64,000 bases of DNA from a virus: positions 24,925 to 88,924 of the IMG/VR virus record IMGVR_UViG_3300034106_006471, one strand, 5' to 3'. Positions 1 to 11,800 of this stretch are shown piece after piece (the stretch's first letter is position 1; every line of letters starts with the position of its first letter). Made by a program: the position numbers and the translations under genes. The notes under the pieces were generated by a model. It searched no databases. It was given only the letters and a program-made list of their open reading frames with translations, and had not been told where the DNA came from.

Positions 1-1
1 T

Positions 2-2401
2 AGTAATACTGTGCCTAAATTAAAAGAAGCTTTTCCTGGAGGGGCCGGAAAATCTTATTCAGCAACTGCTGATCAACTATTAAGTTTACTGCCATACAAT
101 ATTGACACAAATAAACAAGTTGGAGGGGGCGCTAAATCTTTTGCTTGGACATCAGCACAAACTTCTAGGAGCCCTTTGCTAGAAAAACAATTAGCATCAG
201 CACAAGCATCATTTAGCGACAACAATGCGCCTCCAATAAAGGTTGTTGCACAAGCTAAAACAGACGACCCAAGATTTCAATTTAGCTATAGCGAAGTAGA
301 AGCCCCACTCTTTGATCCTAATTCTAGAAATTTAGGAAACGACATCAACAAGTATATAATGATATCTGCTGCTAAAGGATCTGAAGCTACTAATCCATTC
401 TCGTTAATTCCTGAAAATAAAAAAATATACGCTCAAAATATAGATTCTGTTATAGAGATGTTAAATAATAATATGCCTAATGGAGAAGAATTACAAAAAA
501 GAATAGACTCTGGCGAAGATATGAAAAATTTAGCATTTTCTTTTCCATTAACTGGAGATAATTTAGGATTATCATTTATACCTTCCGATGCTTTGAATTT
601 ATTTAAAACAACATCAATTGGACAATCATTAGGAGATAATATTAACTTTTTAGCACCAGGATCTGGTACCAAACCAACTTTAGAAAATTTTACTCTATCA
701 GGAGAATTAACTAAAGCATATACACAAGCTAGATTAGATAGAATTAAAAAGAGGGGAAGTGAAATATCACAAATTAAAACAGAAAAAGCAGAAGGATTTG
801 ATAAAATTAAAGATGTAAAAACAGACTTTGAAGTTGAAGAAGTAAGAATAGCTATAGCCAAAGTTGCTCAAAGACTAGCCCTAAAAGAATTTCAAAATGC
901 TAATTTACCAGTATCATTAAAAGACCCAAACAGCTTAGCAGATGTTGGTGGTTTAGCTAGTGGTATTTTTAGTATACAGCCAAAATTTGATAATAGAGGA
1001 GCATCATACTTATTATTAGATTCTTGGAGAGGTATATTTTCAACTCTTTATAAACCAGACAATGCACAAAAAGAATCATTATATTTCAAGTCATCTGGCA
1101 TAGATTTAAGTAGTGCAGCAGCAGCAGCTAGCACAGCAGAATCTGGTTTATCAGACCTGATAAGAAGAGAAAAAACTATTAGACAAGCTAAAAATAGTAA
1201 TGTTAGCACAGCACTAACATCACAACAAAAAGAAAGCTTAGAATTTGAAGGAGGTAAATTATATACCATAGGAGCAGACGGTAAAAAAACAGAAACTAGT
1301 CCAGAAGCTAGAGAAAGTCCAACAACAGTAGCTCAAGTAGAAAAAATAGCACTAGTACCAGAAAATATTTTTCCTGAACAAAAAACTAGACAAAATTATT
1401 TAGATGTATTAATAGACTATTATAATAAAGCTAAACTTAGTGATGCAGCTAAGAGCGCGATGGCTCTAAAAACTTGGTACGGCGCTCAAGATAATTATTT
1501 AAATACAAGCTTATCGCCAGAACAGCTATCAAGTAATATACCAAAAGTTGAACAAGATATTACACTAAATGATAGAGATAGTTTTCAAAAATCTCACTTT
1601 TTATTAGCCGGGCAGAAGTACGGAGAACTACCAACAATACCTAAAATAGTTGAACTAATTAAGGTTAGAGCAGAAGAAAAAGCTAAAGAGCCAGAAAAGA
1701 AGGAGACAAGCGCTGGTGCAGACATTGCGAATAATTATGCTACTGGAGGTTTAGTATATGCTAGTAAGGGTAAACTAATTAATTTTCAACCACGAGGAAC
1801 AGACACTGTTCCTGCCATGTTAACTCCTGGAGAATTTGTGATCAATAGAGAATCTACAAATAAATATAAGCCAGTTTTAGAGGCTATTAATAGTGGTAAT
1901 TATAATCAAGGAGGTATAGTTAAATATTTGAATAATGGTGGAATAGTATTCCCTAATTATTATCAAGATGCTGGAAATGTATCTGGTAGAAATGCCTCAT
2001 TTGATTTTGCTGGCTTTATGCAAAATCTTACTGGAAAGCTTATTAGTACTATTCCGGAAGCTATAAAACAAGCTTTTAGTGGCTCCTCAACCACAACCCA
2101 AACAACCACAAATGGTGTATCATCTATTGATAGTGGAGCTTTGGATAAATTAAATCAGTTTACAAATAGACTAAAGAGTGTGGCTGATACTTTGGCCGGT
2201 TTACAAGCTATTCCTTCAGAAATTAATATTACAGGAAAACATGATCTCAATATTATTATCAATGGAGATAGCGCATTGAATCAACTAAAGCCAGATTTAC
2301 AAAATATAGTATTATCTAAAATGAGAGATGCTTTTAAATCATTAATAGATAAAAATACACAAAGTGGTGGATTACTTAAGAATATGCCGGATTTAATTTA
2401 A
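2..2401 (+). CDS. Tail tape-measure-like protein, C-terminal part (5' end outside window)
   Basis: The frame is open back to the left edge, so the GTG at 11 is probably internal and the gene is partial. About 800 residues are visible. Residues about 575-655 carry the Gly-rich pattern with GTDTVPAMLTPGEFVINRES followed by GG(I/L)V repeats, which is typical of the C-terminal part of phage tape-measure and related long tail proteins. The preceding region is long, charged and helical, rich in Ala, Lys and Glu, as expected for a rod-like ruler inside the tail tube. It is the first of a run of tail genes on the same strand, which fits. The function call rests on the motif and position; a different long tail-lumen protein is possible. 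Confidence 0.7.
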   Translation, partial: SNTVPKLKEAFPGGAGKSYSATADQLLSLLPYNIDTNKQVGGGAKSFAWTSAQTSRSPLLEKQLASAQASFSDNNAPPIKVVAQAKTDDPRFQFSYSEVEAPLFDPNSRNLGNDINKYIMISAAKGSEATNPFSLIPENKKIYAQNIDSVIEMLNNNMPNGEELQKRIDSGEDMKNLAFSFPLTGDNLGLSFIPSDALNLFKTTSIGQSLGDNINFLAPGSGTKPTLENFTLSGELTKAYTQARLDRIKKRGSEISQIKTEKAEGFDKIKDVKTDFEVEEVRIAIAKVAQRLALKEFQNANLPVSLKDPNSLADVGGLASGIFSIQPKFDNRGASYLLLDSWRGIFSTLYKPDNAQKESLYFKSSGIDLSSAAAAASTAESGLSDLIRREKTIRQAKNSNVSTALTSQQKESLEFEGGKLYTIGADGKKTETSPEARESPTTVAQVEKIALVPENIFPEQKTRQNYLDVLIDYYNKAKLSDAAKSAMALKTWYGAQDNYLNTSLSPEQLSSNIPKVEQDITLNDRDSFQKSHFLLAGQKYGELPTIPKIVELIKVRAEEKAKEPEKKETSAGADIANNYATGGLVYASKGKLINFQPRGTDTVPAMLTPGEFVINRESTNKYKPVLEAINSGNYNQGGIVKYLNNGGIVFPNYYQDAGNVSGRNASFDFAGFMQNLTGKLISTIPEAIKQAFSGSSTTTQTTTNGVSSIDSGALDKLNQFTNRLKSVADTLAGLQAIPSEINITGKHDLNIIINGDSALNQLKPDLQNIVLSKMRDAFKSLIDKNTQSGGLLKNMPDLI

Positions 2402-2424
2402 TATCACAAACATAGGTTTATATA

Positions 2425-5400
2425 ATGAAAATATTTGATAATGTTGGTTGTGAATTTATTTATAACAGTAATAATACTTTTACGTTATTAGGTCCTCTCT
2501 CAGGATATGCATCATTATCAATACAAGACTATGGATTTTCTATTCCTTATTTGGCTAGAAATATTGATGGTAAAAATATAGAATATGAATTAGGAGTAGG
2601 ATATTTAGATAAAGTTGATAATAAATTAGTTTTAAAAGATAAAAAAATATCAGTTTCTTCAAACAATAATCAACACGTAGACTTTAGCAAAAATGGAAAC
2701 AAACAATTCTACATTTTTGTACATAATGTAAACTTTAATAATGCTTTTAATAATGTATTTATCTGCAATAAAGATTTTAATATCGAACCGCGTAAAAGCG
2801 TTTATATAGTTGATGTTTCTAGCGGTTATGTTACAGCATCCCTTCCAGACCCAGTTCTATGTGAAGCTGTAGAGCTAGAATTTAAAACTTTAGGAGATTC
2901 TGGAGTTCTAAGCCTAAACTGCGAAGAGTTTAAACTAGCTATAGATAGTAATAAATATACAAAATTAGTATCTACGGGTAAAGATTGGATTGAATTAAAA
3001 GATAATAATACTAATAATATATCATCATTATCTTTATCAACTGATGACTCTTCTTTTCGGGTTTTGGGCGATCCAACAGGAGCGGATAGATCTTTACAAT
3101 TTAATAATAATGGTTCTTTTGATGATTCATCACTATATCAAGGGAATAATGACAAATTACTTTTCGGATCTAGTACAGAATCAGCCGCTAAAAATATTAT
3201 TCCTAGTAGTGGAGATCATGATTTAATATTAAATCAAACAAAAGACGGATCTAATTTTATAGTTTATGGCACCGGAAATGCTCCGGGCTATCCAGCTAAA
3301 AACTTATACTTTAGTTATGACGGAAGACTAGGCATTAATATGCCATCAGGAGTAAATACAGGATCTATAGTAAAACCATCAACAATATTACACGTATTTA
3401 ATACATTATGTAGAGAAGGTATTCGTTTAGAGAACAGAGCTAATTGTTATCCAGCTGATATTACTCTATATGATAACCCCTTCACATCTCCTAGATCAAA
3501 TGGTAGTAGTATAGCCAGAATAGTTTTTGCTGGAAAAGATAATGCTTCTAATAAAATAGATTTTGCTACCATAGAAACTAAAATAAAATCAGCTTCATCT
3601 AAATTAGGACAGCTGGATATTTCTGTATCTAATGGCGCCTCATCTAAAACAACAATATCAACCAGCTCTGATAGAACAAAAATAGAATCTAATAATGCAT
3701 TAATAGACGTTAATACTTCATCAATTAGACTAAGTGGAACACACATCAGTATTACTGGAACCAATGTAGGAATAGCTGCCTTATCAAGCGTTAATTTAAC
3801 AGGTACAGCTATTGTTAGCACAAGTCTTAGATTACCATATATATCGTCAGTAAATTCATTACTATCTATTGATTCTTCTAATAGAGTTATAGCAGCTACA
3901 GGTTTTAAAATCCCTGGATTAAGTGGCGGTTCCGAAGAAAGACTATTAAGCGTTAAAACAGATGGCACTGTTGTTGGACAAATACCAAAAGATGGAGTTT
4001 GGCCCTATGAGACAGGACAAAAAATAGGCGGCAAAGATGTGATTTGGGATAGGTATCCTTATAGAACCGCCCAGGTTTGCTTAAATAAAATAACACAAGA
4101 GATTGAAATAGAAAATACTCCTCTGGAGGAATTTAGTATTGGTGATCAAATAGCTATTTTAAATTTGTCAAACAATACTACTATTTATAGAAGAATTAGA
4201 GATTTAACAATCAATAATGATATTATCACTAGAATCTTAATAGATCAAGATGTTTTATTTACTGGATCAACCGTAAATCTCAAAGTATATTCAGTATCCA
4301 AAGGTGGAATATTAACCAATACAATATATACCTCCGAAACCATATCAGACGCTACTGCTATAGTTTTAAGTTCTAGACCACAAGCTAATACGGTATTTAA
4401 TACTAAAAAGAAAAATATTGATTTTACAGTATTTGGTTCCGAAGATAAGCCTGCTTTTAATATATTAGCTAATGTAGGAAGTAATCAAAATATTACCGGA
4501 GCTTACTTTAAGTACGCCACTCATGTATCAGGCTCTCCACCTACCCAGTCCAAGATAGATTCGGATGGAAATGGCTCTATTAATAGTTCAGCTAATAATT
4601 CAGCTAATTTTGCCGATGCTGCTGATCCTGTTTGGTCTGGAAAAGTTACTGTGGTTGGGAATAATGGAAAGCCTAGTTATTATAAAACATTTGATCAAAA
4701 TGGGAATGTTGCAGAGTGGGTGGAAGATGAGAATAAACAGTATTCATATGCTAGCTATCAATATGTTTGTGGCGGCTCTTGGAGAACAGCCAATAATAAT
4801 AGTTTAAGAGGATATATTGCAACGCCAAGATATAGTGGTTTGGACGATATTGGATTTAGAATTTGTTCCAAAGCAGGATATTCTCACAATTTAGAAAATG
4901 CTTTATCAATAGATTTTGTTAGAGTTGATGATATTAATAATCCTTCCGATACTAGCCCTATATATGAAGAAGCTTGGACAAACAGATTTAATGATACTAA
5001 CGACGACCCGTTACCTATTACAAAATCTGATCTGGGTGTAGTTTCATATCCATTCAGAATTAGCTCATATGAAGTTACTAATGGTCAGTATTTAGCATTT
5101 TTAAACAGTGTGGCGACAGGAGTATCTTCAATTAGTGGATTATATAAGTCAAGTATGACTTCTAGTCCAGTTGGAGGAATATCAGTTTCTGGTAATGGAA
5201 CATCAATACCGTTCACTTATTATGTTAAAAATAATATGGAGAGTATGCCTGTCGTATTCGTGGACTATGTAAGCTGTATCAGATATATAAATTGGTTAAG
5301 CAATGGAGCCCCAACCGGCAATAACATATTGCCTGGAATTACAGAATTTGGTGCATACAGCATACAGTCTGGTCCAGGAGGCACCGATCAAATTACTAAA

Positions 5401-8265
5401 AATAGAGATCAAAATTATTGGTTACCTAGCTTAAACGAATGGCATAAAGCAGCATATTACTATCCAGCTAATGAAGAAAACTCCTCCCCTTACTCTGCTA
5501 TTACTATTAGAACAGATACTCCATTTGAGTACAAGCAAGCAGAGCCTTTTGTGTCAGGAACAGGACAAATAGCTTCTGTAACAATTAGTGGTTTACTTTA
5601 TGCTGATTATTTAAAGATTAATCCTCTTGTTATAAAAGATTTAGATAGGAATTATACAACAGCTATTGATCCGACAGAAACGGTTGTTTCTGTAAAAGGC
5701 TTAACATATTTTATTAATCAGACAGGAGAAGATACTGGTAGATTGATCTTAAGGCCAGACAAAACAGTATTTACTCAACCAGTATTAGTAACTACAGGAG
5801 TAGCAAGCACAGTTGATAAATCTGCTGGGATACTAATAGAATCTAGTGGGATTAGTTATGTAGACAGTCAAGGCAAAAAAATTCCTGGAGGCTTATTTCC
5901 AGGGCCAAACGGTGGCTACTTATTTAAGGATCCCAATGGCAGTAATATAATATCTTCCTCTGGCAATTTGATATCTAAATCCGTTAGTGGAGAATATTTA
6001 GCATCTATAACCAGTATTCCTAATAATAGCATTGTTTATCAAGACAATAGATCCGTTTTAGTTGGAAGCTCTTGGTTTAGTGTTGGTAATCCTCCATCTA
6101 ATTTAAAATTCGAAGGAGGAGATAAAGTTGTAACGATATCGTCGTCCTCAACATCAGAATCAACAACAGAACAATCTGAAGAAGATCAAAAACAAAAAGT
6201 ATTATTATATACCGATAATTTAGCCATCGGCCCTGTTTTAGAGTCATATTCTGGCAGCTTATTAACTCATGGAGGTTCTAATATTGCTTATTGGCAACCA
6301 AATGAATTTTTAAGATTACCAGGAGCGATTTGGGAAAAATATCCTAGACGAGCAATAGAGTTTAGTCTAGATCCTGAATCAGATTATACCCAAATTGATT
6401 CTTTTAGATTTGTTGATATAGAACCATCAGATGGAGGAACAGGACCAGTAACTGTTGGTGAACTTAAAAATGAATTTGCTATTAATGAGACTATAGCTAT
6501 ATATAATCAAAAGAGAAATGTAATATATGTTAAAATATCTAATAAAGGATTAGTAGATTCTAGAGGTAGAGTAGTAAATAGTGGATTATTTACTGATGAA
6601 AGTAATTTGGTAATGAATGTTTGTCCACCAATACCAGCAGATTTTGCAAGACAATCTAAATTAGAATTGGCACCAGATAATACAAATGATGGTAGACTAA
6701 TAGCGTATGCTTTTTCTGTTCAAAAGGGTGGTTATTTGGATATGCTCATGGAGCCACAGGCTACTGGAGTTTTTTCTTGCGAAGGACTAATTACATCTCC
6801 CACAACCACATCTGAATACAAATTTAAACCAGGAACATCTAATACTATTAGTTTGCGTCCAGAGATCCACACAGCCTTCAATAAGCTTGCTGAGAATATA
6901 GACTTTGTTGTGTATGGACATAGACCAACTTTATTTACCAGATATGAAAATGACTGGTTTGATAAAGATAAGTCTGGATTGCCCACAGGATTGACTCCAG
7001 CATTTAGAATTAATACAAAAATAAATAACAGCGTAATTGGATCGTTAGAGAGTGGCGTTCTGGTTCAAACCATAGGAGAAACAAGCTCTATAGCAACTGG
7101 TATACTTCCTGATTTTAATCCTAAAATAACAATAAATACTAAAGAACCATATAGAATAGCCACACTAAATAATATTAAACAGGGTATTTTGCTACCTAAT
7201 AGTAATCCAGCCTTAAATTTGGAACTTGAAAAAACGTATGGAACTACAATTCCTATAACCGGTGTTGCAATATCAGGTACGAAAGATTTATCAAATTATG
7301 CTGATTTGACTATCGGAGGAACAACATATACTGATCAATTAATTACAAAAGATGTAGTATTAGGTCCATTATGGAAGGGAGTGATTCCTATACCATATGA
7401 ATTATCATTAACTCAAAAAGTTTATGCTCCTAATTATCCTTTGACAATTAATAATCTTGGTCAAATTGTTTCACTAATACCTCCTCCAGCACCAACAGCG
7501 CCATCTGCTCCCTTAGACTTAGTAGCAAATCCAAAAAATAATTCAGTAATACTAACATGGAATCCCCCTGAGAATGACGGTGGAGAGCCAATTATTGGTT
7601 ATGTGGTTGAATTCTCTATTGACGATGGAAATGTTTGGATAATTGCTGATCAAATAGACGAACAAACATTATTGCCCAATAATCCTGATAAAAATACTAT
7701 AAGAATATTAAATAGTCCAACTGTTACTAACAATATAGGCTATATATTTAGAGTAAGATCTTATAATAGTATTGGTTTTGGTGCATACTCTCAAATTTCT
7801 ACTAGCGTTACCCCATCATCTTCTTTATCCCCAGCTTCTGTTAATAATTTAAGAATCTCTCAGGGAGAAGATTTTGACGGCATAAGAAATTCTACTAATA
7901 TAGTATTGTCTTGGGACCCAGTTGTTTCATTACCAGATGACACAACTCTTCAAAATTATATTGTAGAATATTGGATCTATAATACATTAGATAATAAAGA
8001 TCTAAAATTAGCAACCTGGACAACAGCAGCCAATAGCCCTGTTAGTCCCACAAGCACATCTATATCAATTGGAGGAATAAATACTACATCATTATACTAC
8101 TTTAGCGTATCTACTCTAGCTTCTAATGGTAGTTCTAGCAGTAGATCATTATATGCTAGTTTAGGTAGCGATCCGGATCCAAGACCAATAACTAATCGTC
8201 GAATTAGAAATAATCCTAATAGCTACAACTTCGGATCTATTATATTCACAGGATCATGCTCATAA
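2425..8265 (+). CDS. Giant tail fibre/adhesin with permuted FGE-sulfatase domain and two FN3 domains
   Basis: 1946 aa. Visible parts in order: an N-terminal beta-rich attachment region; a fibre-like segment near residue 220 containing LQFNNNGSFDD; a module at about residues 530-690; an FGE-sulfatase-like domain at about 720-1020, with the half containing NGNVAEW, GGSW and IGFR before the half containing EVTNGQY and LPSLNEWHKAAYY; a second copy of the 530-690 module at about 1295-1535; and two fibronectin type III domains at about 1686-1795 and 1800-1915. FN3 and FGE/C-type-lectin folds are common in phage receptor-binding proteins, so a role in host-surface binding is inferred. No signal peptide or membrane segment is seen. 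It follows the tape-measure gene by 23 nt. No strong Shine-Dalgarno is visible before the ATG. Confidence 0.75.
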   Translation: MKIFDNVGCEFIYNSNNTFTLLGPLSGYASLSIQDYGFSIPYLARNIDGKNIEYELGVGYLDKVDNKLVLKDKKISVSSNNNQHVDFSKNGNKQFYIFVHNVNFNNAFNNVFICNKDFNIEPRKSVYIVDVSSGYVTASLPDPVLCEAVELEFKTLGDSGVLSLNCEEFKLAIDSNKYTKLVSTGKDWIELKDNNTNNISSLSLSTDDSSFRVLGDPTGADRSLQFNNNGSFDDSSLYQGNNDKLLFGSSTESAAKNIIPSSGDHDLILNQTKDGSNFIVYGTGNAPGYPAKNLYFSYDGRLGINMPSGVNTGSIVKPSTILHVFNTLCREGIRLENRANCYPADITLYDNPFTSPRSNGSSIARIVFAGKDNASNKIDFATIETKIKSASSKLGQLDISVSNGASSKTTISTSSDRTKIESNNALIDVNTSSIRLSGTHISITGTNVGIAALSSVNLTGTAIVSTSLRLPYISSVNSLLSIDSSNRVIAATGFKIPGLSGGSEERLLSVKTDGTVVGQIPKDGVWPYETGQKIGGKDVIWDRYPYRTAQVCLNKITQEIEIENTPLEEFSIGDQIAILNLSNNTTIYRRIRDLTINNDIITRILIDQDVLFTGSTVNLKVYSVSKGGILTNTIYTSETISDATAIVLSSRPQANTVFNTKKKNIDFTVFGSEDKPAFNILANVGSNQNITGAYFKYATHVSGSPPTQSKIDSDGNGSINSSANNSANFADAADPVWSGKVTVVGNNGKPSYYKTFDQNGNVAEWVEDENKQYSYASYQYVCGGSWRTANNNSLRGYIATPRYSGLDDIGFRICSKAGYSHNLENALSIDFVRVDDINNPSDTSPIYEEAWTNRFNDTNDDPLPITKSDLGVVSYPFRISSYEVTNGQYLAFLNSVATGVSSISGLYKSSMTSSPVGGISVSGNGTSIPFTYYVKNNMESMPVVFVDYVSCIRYINWLSNGAPTGNNILPGITEFGAYSIQSGPGGTDQITKNRDQNYWLPSLNEWHKAAYYYPANEENSSPYSAITIRTDTPFEYKQAEPFVSGTGQIASVTISGLLYADYLKINPLVIKDLDRNYTTAIDPTETVVSVKGLTYFINQTGEDTGRLILRPDKTVFTQPVLVTTGVASTVDKSAGILIESSGISYVDSQGKKIPGGLFPGPNGGYLFKDPNGSNIISSSGNLISKSVSGEYLASITSIPNNSIVYQDNRSVLVGSSWFSVGNPPSNLKFEGGDKVVTISSSSTSESTTEQSEEDQKQKVLLYTDNLAIGPVLESYSGSLLTHGGSNIAYWQPNEFLRLPGAIWEKYPRRAIEFSLDPESDYTQIDSFRFVDIEPSDGGTGPVTVGELKNEFAINETIAIYNQKRNVIYVKISNKGLVDSRGRVVNSGLFTDESNLVMNVCPPIPADFARQSKLELAPDNTNDGRLIAYAFSVQKGGYLDMLMEPQATGVFSCEGLITSPTTTSEYKFKPGTSNTISLRPEIHTAFNKLAENIDFVVYGHRPTLFTRYENDWFDKDKSGLPTGLTPAFRINTKINNSVIGSLESGVLVQTIGETSSIATGILPDFNPKITINTKEPYRIATLNNIKQGILLPNSNPALNLELEKTYGTTIPITGVAISGTKDLSNYADLTIGGTTYTDQLITKDVVLGPLWKGVIPIPYELSLTQKVYAPNYPLTINNLGQIVSLIPPPAPTAPSAPLDLVANPKNNSVILTWNPPENDGGEPIIGYVVEFSIDDGNVWIIADQIDEQTLLPNNPDKNTIRILNSPTVTNNIGYIFRVRSYNSIGFGAYSQISTSVTPSSSLSPASVNNLRISQGEDFDGIRNSTNIVLSWDPVVSLPDDTTLQNYIVEYWIYNTLDNKDLKLATWTTAANSPVSPTSTSISIGGINTTSLYYFSVSTLASNGSSSSRSLYASLGSDPDPRPITNRRIRNNPNSYNFGSIIFTGSCS

Positions 8266-8277
8266 AAGGAGAAGTAA

Positions 8278-8829
8278 ATGTCAGCACCTCTTATTCTTAA
8301 ACACTGTTACGAAAATTTAAACGCCCCCAGCCCAGATCAATTAGAGGTTGGCGAACTAGTTATTAATTCTAGAACAGGGAAATTATATACTAGGTTAGCA
8401 TTAGATAATAAAAATCCACCAACCCCAGGACCTATTATAGAATTTATTGGTAAGCAAGTTTGCTATGCAAAAATACCGTCAATTACATTTGATAGCGTAT
8501 CCGATTTTTGTTGCAATGAGGATATTCTTAAAGTTAAGGTTATAGATTTACTTAAAGATACTGAATATAGATTCGAACTTGAAGATATTAGTGGAAATAA
8601 TATTGACTATACTATTAATAGCCCCTTATACACTGATTATACTGTTAGTGATTTAGGAAACTCTTCTGTCGAGTTAAGAGAAGCCGTAATACCTATTACT
8701 TTAAAAATATTGGGATCAAAAAATATTACAATACTTAAATTTAAAATTTTAGGCGGCAGTGTTGATATTAATAGAGAATTAACTAGTAGAACTATAACTA
8801 TTTCTTGCAATAATTGTGATGGACTATAA
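8278..8829 (+). CDS. Small fibre-base/baseplate-like virion protein
   Basis: 183 aa. A strong AAGGAG Shine-Dalgarno sits just before the ATG. Near residues 20-38 the sequence LEVGELVINSRTGKLYTR matches a short motif (P..GELA.N..TGKLY) widespread at the N-termini of phage fibre and baseplate-attached proteins. The rest is beta-rich with paired cysteines (CCNED, CNNC). It lies between two giant adhesin genes, so it may be an adaptor that joins them to the tail. I do not recognise a named family. Confidence 0.55.
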   Translation: MSAPLILKHCYENLNAPSPDQLEVGELVINSRTGKLYTRLALDNKNPPTPGPIIEFIGKQVCYAKIPSITFDSVSDFCCNEDILKVKVIDLLKDTEYRFELEDISGNNIDYTINSPLYTDYTVSDLGNSSVELREAVIPITLKILGSKNITILKFKILGGSVDINRELTSRTITISCNNCDGL

Positions 8830-8830
8830 A

Positions 8831-11800
8831 ATGTTTATTCAGGCAAAAAGATATGGAGTATTAGAAGCTGCTTGTGGAATACAAGTATTTTTTGAAAAAA
8901 TAATACCAAGACCTACTAAAATAGCAAATATTATTAATGCTACTAGAGTTAATAGCGTATCAACTATAACTTTGAATAGACTAATAGAGTCTGTAAGTAA
9001 GAATCAGAGAATAACAATAGCACAATCGACTAATGCTCCATCTGACATTATTCCTATACCAGATTCATTTATTGGGGATTTTACCACTACATCTTCTATA
9101 GAGGTAGTAGAGTCTAATAATCTATCATTAACATTTGATCAAAACCTACCTAATACTCAAGGACTATCAGGACAGGTTATGACAGGAGATCTGTACAAGC
9201 AGTCAAACATAGCACCATCTGATCAGTATTTAATACAATTTTTTATAGAAACAAAAACACCTTCTAGCGCTGAAGCCACAGTAAATCCTTCGTCTTATAT
9301 TGTTGGAGGTTATGAGAATTTTATTCCCTCAACGGTTCTTAATGTAGTATCAAGATACAGTAAATCTGTAAAAATTTTATTAAAAATGGTTATCAAAGAC
9401 TATAAAAGTAATACTCTTCTTAGAACGGAATATCAAGAAATTATAGTATCAGATGCTTCTTCCAAACCATGTGAAATTATATACGAAAAACCTATTGATA
9501 CTAATTTTTATGAATTAAATAAAAAAAATAATTGGAGTTATTTTCATGATGGATATTTGTTAGCAGAATTTATTCCAGATAAGTATCATAAAGATATTAT
9601 TATTAAGCTTATTAAAAAAAATAATCGGTTATTACCTAATAGAAGCGACAAAGATAGAATTCGTATTATTGCTGATCCTATAAAACTACAAGATAAACAG
9701 ACTACAATAGATAAAATTAGAAATGCAGTATTAGATATGTATGGTACTATTAGTAATAGTATTGCTATAGCTAATTTAGGAAATAAATCATACGATATTA
9801 TCGTAGAAAATAAATTGGCTAAGCCTGAAGACTTTCAAGATCTTATAGTAGATATTGTGCCCCCAGTAACAGGAACAAACATTAAATTTTCTGAAGTAGC
9901 AACCGCAGAAAACTATACTCAAGATTTAGCTAGTATTCCTAAGATTAGTATATTAAAATGGAATAATTATGGTATTGGAGAATTACATTATAATAGTAGA
10001 ATATATGATAATGATAGTATATTAGTTAATATTTCTGGAGATATTACTGCAAGTTTATCCGGAACTATATCTGATATTACTAATGGAGTTAATTATTTAT
10101 CTACATTATATATTCAACCTACTCCTACTCCATCTAATACTACTACTCCTACTGTTACTCCAACCATAACAGCTACATCGACAACTACTCCAACAATTAC
10201 TCCAACGATCACTCCTACAGAAACAATAACCCCTAGTCCAACAGAAACGATTACTCCTACTCCTACTGAAACGATAACTCCGACTCCAACAGAAACTATA
10301 ACACCAACTCCTACCTCAACAGAATTACCTATTAGTATTAATGTTGTTGTTCATGACGAAAGTAGAGATGGACCGTTATCAAACTCACCTAATTCGCCTA
10401 CTTCTGTTTTTCTTATTAGTGGAAATAGTAGAGTAGTAGGATCTGTTGGTGGAAATAGTGATTATTTTAATTTTCAAATAGATTCAAATCATATATTAAA
10501 TTCTATTTCCTTAGTAAATTATGTATCTCTTGACAGTATTGCTTGGATAGGTATTCAATCAGGACTATCATGGACGGCCGGAGATAATCCTAATTTAATG
10601 TTGGATCAACAACATTTTGGATCAGATGATATTAATAATAATATTTTAACCAACGCTACTCCGTTAAGCTCTGGAGTTTATGTTATAAGAATTCAACAAC
10701 TAGGCTCAGAGGCTTTGTATAATCTTAATTTTGAATTAGTAGCTGCTCCAACTTCTACTCCAACAATCACTCCAACCATTACCTCTACTCCCACGACAAC
10801 ATTAACAGTTACCCCAACTAATACAATTAGTCCAAGTTTAACTCCAACAAATACTATTACATCAACACAAACCCCAACCAACACACCTACTTTAACAACA
10901 ACTCCCACCCCTACTACTAGCTCAATGATTAATGTATTGCCTACTGTTACTCCAACTATTACCCCAACCTCTAGCTTAACAAATACGCCTACGATTACTC
11001 TAACAACCACTCCAACCATAACTCCTAGTGTTAGCTCAATAATTTTTAGAACCAGTAATACTGCTAATTATAATAATTGTGCTAGTTGGGATAATTTAAG
11101 TGGTAATGTAACGTCGGTTGGAACTAATGGAAAAGGATCGTCGTATGGAATTCATGATATGAATGGTAATGTTTGGGAATGGACAGAAAGATTGTGGAAT
11201 GCTGGAGCGCGAGGAGTTAAGGGAGGTAGCTGGAATAGTATAGATAACAGATTATTAAGAACATATGAAGGTATTCAACAGCCAACAACAGTATTAAACC
11301 AGATAGGTTTTAGAGTAGGTTCATTTGTATTAAATAATTTAAATAATTTTATTGTAATTTCAGATAGTGAAAATATTAATGATGATTCTGGAATAGGTAA
11401 TGTTGATTATATATATAGTATTGGTAGATTTTTAGTAACAAATAGCGAATATGCTGAATTTTTAAATAATATAGCAGCACTAGATACTTTTGAAGTATAT
11501 GATATTAATATGAATGGTAATAGAGGAGGCATAATAAGGTCAGGAATTTCGGGATCATACATTTATACAGTCAAAAATAATTATCAAAATAAACCGGTTG
11601 TTTTTGTAAATTGGTATAATGCTGCAAGATATTGCAATTGGTTACACAATAGCAAGCCAACAGGAAATCAAAATAATAGTACTACAGAGAACGGAGCTTA
11701 TCAGTTGACAGGAAATACAAATAGTCCAAATAGAACAATAAATGCTCAATTTTTTATACCAAATGGAAACGAGTGGCAAAAAGCTGCATTCTATAAAGCA

